Below, piece by piece: positions 17,346 through 24,059 of a stretch of DNA of 64,000 nucleotides. Source of the DNA: Gammaproteobacteria bacterium (GTDB lineage Bacteria > Pseudomonadota > Gammaproteobacteria > Xanthomonadales > Wenzhouxiangellaceae). The notes beneath the pieces are model-generated. The model was not told where the DNA came from. It did not search any database and saw nothing but the letters and a program-made list of their open reading frames with translations. Numbering within the stretch: position 1 is the first letter of the stretch; each line of letters opens with the position of its first letter. The DNA lies in the NCBI GenBank assembly GCA_018819105.1, contig JAHJQV010000065.1, forward strand, positions 85,768-149,767, written 5' to 3'. The position numbers and the translations under genes were made by a program.

Positions 17346-19684
17346 GACTGGTAGCGGCGACGCAGGCGGGTGCGGAAAACTTCCGCCAGGCTGTTCATGA
17401 CAAAGGTAAACCCGAACAGCACCAGCGCAGCAAACAGCAGCACACGAAAATGCACCGAGTCCGGGCTGGCCTCGGACATTTCGCTGGCCAGGGTCGGGGC
17501 AATGGCCTGCAGGCCACGCAGCAGCGAGGATTCCATGATCGGCGTATTGCTGCTCACCATCAGCACGATCATGGTTTCGCCCAGCGCACGACCAAAGCCG
17601 ATCAGCACCGCCGCCAGAATGCCGGCGCTGGCAGCCGGCAGCATGACCTGCCAGACCGTCTGCCAGCGACTTGCCCCCAGTGCCAGCGATGCCAGTTGCA
17701 GTCGTCTTGGCACCGCAGCCAGGGCGTCTTCGACCAGCGCGAAGATGCTCGGGGCTATGCCCAGACCCAGCACCAGTCCCACCAGCAGGGCGTTGTGCAG
17801 GTCATAGGTCCAGCCGGCGGCGGTTTCCAGCCAGGCGCTGAAGCTGCCGCCAAACCAGACCTGCTGCAACAGCATGCCCAGGGCAAACAGCAGCAGCAGT
17901 TGCAAGGCAAACAAAAGGTAGGGGAAAACACCACGAAATGCGGCCGCCACGCGCAGCTTCAGCGTGCTGCTCCAGTAATACCCGGTCAGCGCCAGCGTCA
18001 GCGGCATCAGCAGCAGCAACAGCCACAGGCTTAGCAGGTGTTGCTGCAGCAGTGGTGCCAGCCACAGCGCACCGATGAAACCCAGTATCACCGTGGGCAA
18101 TGATTCCAGCATCTCGACCATCGGCTTGATGCGCTCGCGCCAGCGCTGCGGCAGCAACAGAGCGGTGTACACGGCCCCCAGCAGCGACAGTGGCAAGGCG
18201 ATCAGCATGCCCAGCAACGCTGCCTTGAAGGTGCCCGACAGCAATGGCAGCAGACTCAGCCTGGCCCGCGCTTGCGAGCCCGGCTGCGGCTCCCACTGCC
18301 AGCTTGCCTGGGCCTCACCCTGATAATGCTGCGGCCACCACAGGGTCTGCATGTCCACCACCGGGTCGGCGGCCAACTGCCAGCTGTTGACGCGCAGCTT
18401 GCCGGCAACATCGCTCTGCGCCAGCAACAGCTGCGCTGTGTCGATCGCCAGCATTGCCTTGGACTCGCGTGATGCGACCTGGTCCAGACTGAATTGCCAT
18501 ACCGGATCCGGTCTGCCCAGATAGAACAGCTGCAGCAGATCAGCGCCGACACAGGCCAGCCAGCCCGACTTTGGGTCCACGGCAATGGCCGCAAGCTCGT
18601 TACCAGCACAAGCATAGCGATGCACGAGCTGTGGCTGGTCTGCCTCAGCACGGGTGAATTCACTGATGTGACCGTCCGCATGCGCCACCAGCACCCCGGC
18701 CTGGTTCAGGCCGATGAGCGCAACCACGGCAGCATCCGGCGGTGCATGAAGCGGCTCTGCCTGCGCAGCAGCATCGCTGCCGACATGCAGCAACATGCCG
18801 CTGCTCAGTCCCAGGTAGGCACCGCCGGTCTGATCCGGCAGCAGGCTGGTGATGTCTGCGGCAAGCAGGCTGGCGTTGTCTGTCTGCTCAGCGGCGGTGC
18901 CTGCCGCCGGCAGGCGAATGCTGTCCAGCGGCAACTGTCGCAACAGGCGCAGCTGTGGCGCGGCATCAGCGGTCAGCCTGAGCGCATGCCAGCGCAATTC
19001 GGTCTGCGCCGCCTGTTGCCACAGGGTCAGCAGTCGCAGGCGATCGTCCGTGCCCGCCAGTGCGGCATGCAGCAGCTGTGTACTGCTGGATGGCTGTTCG
19101 CGGCGCCGCTCGGCCATGAGTTCAGGGAATTCAGCCCAGTGCGCGCGCAGCTCGACCCGGTCGTCTGCTGTGTTTTCCGGCTGTGTGGGGTCGTTGCTAG
19201 CAGCCACTGATGCCGGCGCAGCAGACCGTGACCACTGCAGGACTCCCACACCGCTCACTGCATCGAGCAGCAGCAGGCGCTGCTCAGTCCATTGCAGAAT
19301 GTGTGCATCGCGCGCAGCCGACAGCTTTGCCCGCACCTCCTCATCGGCGAGATCCACCGGCAGTTGCGCACCGTTGTCCAGATCCAGCGCGACCAGTTCT
19401 CCGGCCTCGAACAGCAGCGCGGTGCGACCATTGCGCACGTCCACGTCCAGCGTCCCGTCCATCGCCGAGGGGGCCACCGCCGAGGGTGTCCAGGACAGAC
19501 CGCCGATGGTCAATGCGTTGACCGTCTGTGGTGCCTGCGAGCGAAACAGCTGCGCCACAGACAACAGCAGGTAGCCCAGCAACAGCATCGCCGTCAACAG
19601 CACCAGACCGGCCGCCGCCGCCGCCGCCAGACTGGCAGCGCGATCAATGCGCAGACGGCGATTAAGCGATGCGTTCAAAGTCAA
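17342..19684 (-). CDS. pstC: Phosphate ABC transporter permease PstC (long form with large periplasmic domain)
   Basis: About 780 residues. An N-terminal helix (GLVLLTAMLLLGYLLLSVAQ) is followed by a periplasmic segment of about 400 residues rich in short beta-strand repeats. The permease core (GTFKAALLGMLIALPLSLLG onward) carries the EAA-type loop VEDALAAVPRRLQLASLALG. Long PstC proteins occur in pseudomonads. The start is uncertain. The frame is open to an ATG at 19792, but a perfect Pho box lies inside that stretch (19713-19730). I prefer TTG 19684, with GGGAAG 6 nt upstream, or TTG 19678. No pstS precedes it, so the binding protein must be encoded elsewhere. Confidence 0.88.
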   Translation of the reverse strand: MTLNASLNRRLRIDRAASLAAAAAAGLVLLTAMLLLGYLLLSVAQLFRSQAPQTVNALTIGGLSWTPSAVAPSAMDGTLDVDVRNGRTALLFEAGELVALDLDNGAQLPVDLADEEVRAKLSAARDAHILQWTEQRLLLLDAVSGVGVLQWSRSAAPASVAASNDPTQPENTADDRVELRAHWAEFPELMAERRREQPSSSTQLLHAALAGTDDRLRLLTLWQQAAQTELRWHALRLTADAAPQLRLLRQLPLDSIRLPAAGTAAEQTDNASLLAADITSLLPDQTGGAYLGLSSGMLLHVGSDAAAQAEPLHAPPDAAVVALIGLNQAGVLVAHADGHISEFTRAEADQPQLVHRYACAGNELAAIAVDPKSGWLACVGADLLQLFYLGRPDPVWQFSLDQVASRESKAMLAIDTAQLLLAQSDVAGKLRVNSWQLAADPVVDMQTLWWPQHYQGEAQASWQWEPQPGSQARARLSLLPLLSGTFKAALLGMLIALPLSLLGAVYTALLLPQRWRERIKPMVEMLESLPTVILGFIGALWLAPLLQQHLLSLWLLLLLMPLTLALTGYYWSSTLKLRVAAAFRGVFPYLLFALQLLLLFALGMLLQQVWFGGSFSAWLETAAGWTYDLHNALLVGLVLGLGIAPSIFALVEDALAAVPRRLQLASLALGASRWQTVWQVMLPAASAGILAAVLIGFGRALGETMIVLMVSSNTPIMESSLLRGLQAIAPTLASEMSEASPDSVHFRVLLFAALVLFGFTFVMNSLAEVFRTRLRRRYQS

Positions 19685-19696
19685 AGCAAACTTCCC

Positions 19697-19730
19697 AATA
19701 TGCCGCAACACAATGACAGAATCATGACAG
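19697..19730 (-). promoter_or_regulatory. Exact-repeat Pho box and -10 element driving pstCAB-phoU
   Basis: On the minus strand, CTGTCAT-GATT-CTGTCAT (19730-19713) is two exact PhoB heptamers with 4-bp spacing. CATATT (19702-19697) follows after 10 bp, the usual position of a -10 in PhoB-activated promoters, where the Pho box replaces the -35. This predicts transcription starting near 19690, almost at the proposed TTG start codon. Confidence 0.9.
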
Positions 19731-19830
19731 TGCGCATGTCCTGTGTCCGACTTGCAATGGCGGCGCAAACTGACCAAACTAGGCGCGTCCAAAGGCTATC
19801 ACATTCCACCAGACAGCGGATGAACGAGCT

Positions 19831-19980
19831 ATGCACATGACCGGCACGTCCAGTTGCACCGCGCCATCCGGCCCGTTGACGGCAACGTCAGCAGCCCTCG
19901 CCGAGTGGTGTGACCTGCTCTGCGCACAGCCTGACGTCAGGCTGCGGCAGCGCATGATGGGGTCAGCATATGCCGGTTAA
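19831..19980 (+). CDS. Possible 49-residue small ORF upstream of the PhoU-like gene
   Basis: ATG 19831 to TAA 19980 encodes 49 residues (MHMTGTSSCTAPSG... ending SAYAG) and overlaps the next gene start by 11 bp. No family is recognised and no good ribosome-binding site is visible. It could be a translated leader for coupling, or chance. It spans the palindrome at 19927-19944. Confidence 0.2.
   Translation: MHMTGTSSCTAPSGPLTATSAALAEWCDLLCAQPDVRLRQRMMGSAYAG
19927..19944. promoter_or_regulatory. 18-bp perfect palindrome upstream of the PhoU-like/PiT genes
   Basis: CAGCCTGAC-GTCAGGCTG is a perfect palindrome ending 25 bp before the ATG at 19970. It could be a dimeric repressor operator or a hairpin in the 5' leader. 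The regulator is unknown. Confidence 0.4.
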
Positions 19981-20647
19981 TTATCTTTCCGGAATTTTCG
20001 GACCGTCACTGCTGAAACCGCTGCAGGAGCACATGGACGCCGTGATCGCCTGTGTCAGTCTGCTGCCGGAGTTGATCCACAGCCTGAATCAGGGCGATGG
20101 CGATCATGCCAGCAAGCTGCATGAGCAGGTCATCGAACACGAACAGCACGCCGATGAGCTGAAAATCGTTCTGCGCGAGCATCTCAGCTACAGCCTGCTG
20201 TTGCCGATACCGCGACGCGATCTGCTGGAAATTCTGCAAACCCAGGACAAGATGGCCAACCGTGCCCGTGATCTGGCCGGTCTGGTGCGCCGCCGTGAAC
20301 TCAGCTTCCCCGAAGATCTGCGTGAAGACTATCTGCGCTTTCTGCGCTGCTGCGTCAACAGTGCGGTGCAGGCGCAAAGTTCTGTCCATGAACTGGACGA
20401 ACTGTTCGAGACGGGTTTTCGCGGTCAGGTTGCGGAGATCATGTCACGCTTTCTCGGCAATCTGGATGCGCTGGAGTCAGAGGCCGATCAGCTGCAGTCC
20501 GAGCTTGAAGCCAGAGTCATGCAAAAGGAATCCAGCCTGCCACCGGTGGACGTGATGTTTCTCTACCGGGTGCTGAGCTGGACCGGCAACCTGGCTGATT
20601 ACAGCAATCGCATCGGCAACTCGCTGCATTTGCTGGTGACCCGTTGA
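19970..20647 (+). CDS. PhoU-like DUF47 (TIGR00153) protein
   Basis: The 225-residue all-helical protein is a distant PhoU relative of the type almost always encoded directly before PiT transporters. Family-typical segments include the N-terminal FGPSLLKPLQEHMDAV, the HEQVIEHEQHADELK metal-site-like region and a DLLEILQTQDKMANRARDLAG core. It probably regulates the adjacent Pit protein. It lies 47 bp before pit in the same direction, and its start overlaps a possible small ORF. Confidence 0.88.
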   Translation: MPVNYLSGIFGPSLLKPLQEHMDAVIACVSLLPELIHSLNQGDGDHASKLHEQVIEHEQHADELKIVLREHLSYSLLLPIPRRDLLEILQTQDKMANRARDLAGLVRRRELSFPEDLREDYLRFLRCCVNSAVQAQSSVHELDELFETGFRGQVAEIMSRFLGNLDALESEADQLQSELEARVMQKESSLPPVDVMFLYRVLSWTGNLADYSNRIGNSLHLLVTR

Positions 20648-20694
20648 CTCCCCCATCGCCTGATTCACTGCCCCTGTTATAACCGGAAATCACT

Positions 20695-21948
20695 GTGGAA
20701 TACACCCTGATCCTGTTGATCCTCGCTGGCGTGTTCGGTTTGTTCATGGCCTGGGGCATTGGTGCCAACGATGTCGCCAACGCCATGGCCACCTCGGTTG
20801 GGGCCGGCGCGCTGACCATCTGGCAGGCGCTGGTGGTGGCGGCGGTGTTTGAATTTGCCGGTGCCTTTCTTGCCGGCGGACAGGTCACCGCGACCATCCG
20901 CAAGGGCATCATAGATTCCAGTCCTTTTGTCAGCCAGCCGGAAGTGCTGGCGATCGGCATGCTCGCCGCCTTGCTGGGTGCCGGCATCTGGCTACTGCTG
21001 GCCTCCTGGCGCGGCTGGCCGGTGTCCACCACGCACTCCATCGTGGGTGGTCTGGTCGGCTTTGCGCTGATCGCCGTGGGTGCCGAAGCCGTGCAATGGG
21101 ACAAGATCGGCGGCATCGTTGCCAGTTGGGTGATCTCGCCATTGCTGGCGGGGGTGCTGGCCTATCTGCTGTTCATGAGTGTGCAGGTGCTGGTGCTGCG
21201 ACGCAGTGACCCGCTGGCCGAGGCCAAGCGCTATGTGCCGTTTTATATCTTTCTGGTCGGATTCATCCTGTCACTGGTTACCCTGTTCAAGGGCCTGAAG
21301 CATGTCGGGCTGGAGGTGAGCACATCTCAGGCTTATGGCATCGCCACACTGATTGGCATAGCCGCTGCTGCACTCGGCTGGGTGGTGATTCGCAATCTGC
21401 GCCTGGATCCCAGCGCCGACACCGAGTTCCGCTTTGCCAATGTGGAGAAAATTTTCGGCATTCTGATGGTGTTCACCGCCTGCGGCATGGCCTTTGCCCA
21501 CGGCTCCAACGATGTCGCCAATGCCATCGGTCCGGTCGCCGCTGTGATCAGCATCACGCAATCCGGCACCGTTGCGCAAAGCTCGCCGCTGCCAATCTGG
21601 GTGCTGCTGCTGGGTGGGGTTGGCATCGTGCTGGGTCTGGCCATGCTGGGTCGCCGGGTGATCGCCACGGTGGGTAAGCGCATCACCGAGTTGACCCCGT
21701 CACGCGGTTTTGCCGCCGAAATCGCCGCCGCCTCCACCGTGGTACTGGCTTCCGGCACTGGCATTCCGATCTCCACCACACACACACTGGTCGGTGCCGT
21801 ACTCGGGGTCGGCATGGCACGCGGCATCAGTTCGCTGAACCTGCGCGTGATCGGCAATGTGTTCATGTCCTGGATCATCACCATCCCGGCTGGTGCGCTG
21901 GTGTCAATCGTCAGTTTTATCATCCTGCGGGCGATTTTTATCCACTGA
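20695..21948 (+). CDS. pit: Low-affinity inorganic phosphate transporter (PiT family)
   Basis: The 417-residue protein starts at GTG 20695. It has about ten membrane helices and the two inverted PiT signature motifs: GIGANDVANAMATSVGAGAL near the N terminus and AHGSNDVANAIGPVAAV in the second half. The paired STTHS(I/L)VG-type loops (VSTTHSIVGG and ISTTHTLVGAVLG) are also present. It couples phosphate or metal-phosphate uptake to the ion gradient. It complements the adjacent high-affinity Pst system, and no Pho box is visible before it. It overlaps the convergent M15-like gene by 11 bp. Confidence 0.95.
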   Translation: MEYTLILLILAGVFGLFMAWGIGANDVANAMATSVGAGALTIWQALVVAAVFEFAGAFLAGGQVTATIRKGIIDSSPFVSQPEVLAIGMLAALLGAGIWLLLASWRGWPVSTTHSIVGGLVGFALIAVGAEAVQWDKIGGIVASWVISPLLAGVLAYLLFMSVQVLVLRRSDPLAEAKRYVPFYIFLVGFILSLVTLFKGLKHVGLEVSTSQAYGIATLIGIAAAALGWVVIRNLRLDPSADTEFRFANVEKIFGILMVFTACGMAFAHGSNDVANAIGPVAAVISITQSGTVAQSSPLPIWVLLLGGVGIVLGLAMLGRRVIATVGKRITELTPSRGFAAEIAAASTVVLASGTGIPISTTHTLVGAVLGVGMARGISSLNLRVIGNVFMSWIITIPAGALVSIVSFIILRAIFIH

Positions 21949-22984
21949 TCGCAAGTCCCGGCTGCCAGCACCAGTGCCACGGTTCCCAGGCGATACCGTG
22001 CACATTGTCACGCGGGTAGGATTGGATGAAACCAAAATCGACAGCATGCTCCTGCAGCCAGTGATGGGCGTCTGTGTTGGCAAACCCAGTGCTCAGCGGC
22101 TCACAGCCTGAGGTGGTCAGATCCAGCGCGCGGCCGCTATGGTGTTCGCTGAAGCCGGGTGCCGCCGACACCAGCAGAATGTCCTCCATGCGCTGGCCTT
22201 GCTGCAGTTTGCGCTGCAGCAGTTGCTGCTGATATTCGTGACTGCGATACGCCGACACCAGCAGCACATCGACCCCTGCGCTGTGCGCCTGCGCCTGCAG
22301 CGCGCACCAGGCGGCAGCGGTTGCCGCGGTGGCAAACTGTTGCCGCTGAAAACAATCCGTGCCCAGTGTCACCAGACGGCTGGCCTGGCGCTGCATCGGC
22401 AATTGCCGACCAAAGCCGTAATCGGCAGGAATGCCCAGTGCCCGACAGCGCTGCAGAATGGCCCGACGCACACTGCCCATTCTGGCACCCAGTGAGCGCT
22501 GATAACAGCGCTCACTGATGCGCCGATAAGCTGTTCGGCCAGCCAGCCCGGTCATCACCCCGGTGGCGGACATATCCAGCAGCTGCAATGTTTCAATGGC
22601 GAAATCACAGGCCCGGCGCTCCATCGCTGTCAGCATCTGCAGCAGCTTGTCGTCCGACTCTGCATCTTGTGCTGATGCAGCGTGCAGCAACAGCAGTTGC
22701 TGTTCTTGCGGCCACAGCAGCAACAGCAGTGGCCCACCAGCCGCCTGCTCACCAAGCGCTATCTGTCCAGCGCGCCACATGCGCTGCAGTTCAGCATCGG
22801 CATCCGCGCGCAGCAGGCTGTGCAGCTGCGGTGTTTGCACCGCAAGGCCAACATCGACATGGGCAGCTGCGTCGGCCAGCAGTGCGGCAAGCCGTTTGCT
22901 GTCCGCGCCGGTTGGTAGCAGCGAAGCGCTAATGCAGCACCACCGCCTGTTGTTGCGGTGCTGGCTTGCCTTCCGCCAGATCAT
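21938..22984 (-). CDS. M15 (VanY-like D-alanyl-D-alanine carboxypeptidase) family protein with extra N-terminal domain
   Basis: The C-terminal third shows the zinc peptidase motifs of family M15: LLVSAYRSHEYQQQLLQ, the metal-binding FSEHHSGRALDLT (HxxxxxxD) and the terminal EPWHW that supplies the Glu and second His. The N-terminal ~170 residues match nothing I recognise; they contain a TPQLHSLLRADADAELQRMW stretch and a Leu-rich LLLLLWPQEQQLLLLHA. No signal peptide is evident, which is odd for a wall-active enzyme. The only ATG (22984) lies inside the preceding gene, so the start is uncertain and expression is probably coupled to it. Confidence 0.75.
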   Translation of the reverse strand: MIWRKASQHRNNRRWCCISASLLPTGADSKRLAALLADAAAHVDVGLAVQTPQLHSLLRADADAELQRMWRAGQIALGEQAAGGPLLLLLWPQEQQLLLLHAASAQDAESDDKLLQMLTAMERRACDFAIETLQLLDMSATGVMTGLAGRTAYRRISERCYQRSLGARMGSVRRAILQRCRALGIPADYGFGRQLPMQRQASRLVTLGTDCFQRQQFATAATAAAWCALQAQAHSAGVDVLLVSAYRSHEYQQQLLQRKLQQGQRMEDILLVSAAPGFSEHHSGRALDLTTSGCEPLSTGFANTDAHHWLQEHAVDFGFIQSYPRDNVHGIAWEPWHWCWQPGLAISG

Positions 22985-23378
22985 AGGGCAGTTTGACGGT
23001 TTCCAGCCCCAGTTGCAGCATCAGCTGGCGCATATGCTGATGCAGCAGCGGATAGAGCTGCCGCGTAAATGGCGCATGCGAGCGCTTGAAGCGCTCGAAG
23101 TCCATGGCTTCACCACCGATCTGCTGATAGGCGGCATGCATGGTCAGCTGCAGGCTGAACAGCGGGTCGCCATCAGACTCGGCTTCACCATGACAACTGA
23201 TCATGGCAGTGATCTGATAGGTGGGCAGGCTTTCCTGCTGCCGCTGCATTTCCCGCGGCGTCATGTTCAGCTCCACCTTGGCGGTGATCGCCTGTTCGGC
23301 ACTGGCCTGTTTGTGCAGATCGGCGTGCACTGCACTGAGCTGGGTATGACGCAGGGCAAAGTCATCAATGATGGACAT
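22929..23378 (-). CDS. Conserved hypothetical protein, possibly SecB-like
   Basis: The 149-residue soluble protein has alternating strands in its first two thirds (AKVELNMTPREMQ, PTYQITAMISCHGEAES, PLFSLQLTMHAAYQQIGG). A helix follows, ending in a FTRQLYPLLHQHMRQLMLQL-type segment and LETVKLPYDL. The order of strands, an 'L-x-P/Y' helix and a terminal 'G-x-x-x-L' strand recalls SecB chaperones, but classic SecB motifs are missing, so this is tentative. It sits between an AlkA-like glycosylase gene (9 bp) and an M15-like gene (overlapping). Confidence 0.5.
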   Translation of the reverse strand: MSIIDDFALRHTQLSAVHADLHKQASAEQAITAKVELNMTPREMQRQQESLPTYQITAMISCHGEAESDGDPLFSLQLTMHAAYQQIGGEAMDFERFKRSHAPFTRQLYPLLHQHMRQLMLQLGLETVKLPYDLAEGKPAPQQQAVVLH

Positions 23379-23387
23379 AACAGATTC

Positions 23388-24041
23388 CTATAGCATTTCA
23401 GTTCGGCGCCACAGATACCAACTGGCCATGGTGCTCCATGGCTGCCAGCAGCGACCGCGTTCGGCCACCTGTTTCGGCGTCGGCAGCTGCGCCATGTCAT
23501 CCAGCAGCATCAGCCCCTTGCGGATGCCCAGATCGTCCACCGGCAGCACATCGGCGCGGCACAGTGAGAACATCAGAAACATCTGCACTGTCCAGACACC
23601 GATACCGCGCACCTGCACCAGCGCATCGATCAGTTGCTGATCGTGCAGTGTGGACAATTGTGCCACGGGCGGCAGCTGCCTGCTGCGGATTTTACTGGCC
23701 AGATCCTGCAGTGCCAGCACCTTGTTGTGCGAAAGCCCCACCGCGCGCAGCGCATCGTAGGGCAGCGCCAGCAAGCGCGCGGCCGATGCCCGGCGTTGGG
23801 GAAACAGCTGCAGAAAGCGCTGGTGGATGGTACCGGCTGCACGACCGGACAGCTGCTGGTAAATGATCGACCGCGACAGCGGATGAAACAGCGAGGTGAC
23901 CCGCTGCGGCTGCAGTGTACAGGGACCATTTGCCTGCACATGCCGGGTGATGAATGCACCCAGCGCAGGATCGGCGGCGGCCAGCTGGGTGGCCGCCGCC
24001 TGCGGTTTCAGCAGCGCCGGTGCATGCGCCTCAGGTGGCAC
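23388..24041 (-). CDS. DNA-3-methyladenine glycosylase II (AlkA-like, HhH-GPD superfamily)
   Basis: The 217-residue protein consists of the HhH-GPD core. SIIYQQLSGRAAGTIHQRF opens the domain. The helix-hairpin-helix is LVQVRGIGVWTVQMFLMFSL (about 141-160), and the catalytic aspartate follows in VLPVDDLGIRKG. It excises alkylated bases from DNA. The N-terminal AlkA domain of E. coli is absent, as in yeast MAG-like short forms. It ends with WSTMASWYLWRRTE. It is followed within 10 bp by the SecB-like gene. Confidence 0.9.
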   Translation of the reverse strand: MPPEAHAPALLKPQAAATQLAAADPALGAFITRHVQANGPCTLQPQRVTSLFHPLSRSIIYQQLSGRAAGTIHQRFLQLFPQRRASAARLLALPYDALRAVGLSHNKVLALQDLASKIRSRQLPPVAQLSTLHDQQLIDALVQVRGIGVWTVQMFLMFSLCRADVLPVDDLGIRKGLMLLDDMAQLPTPKQVAERGRCWQPWSTMASWYLWRRTEML

Positions 24042-24059
24042 TGCAGCGACACCGCATCA

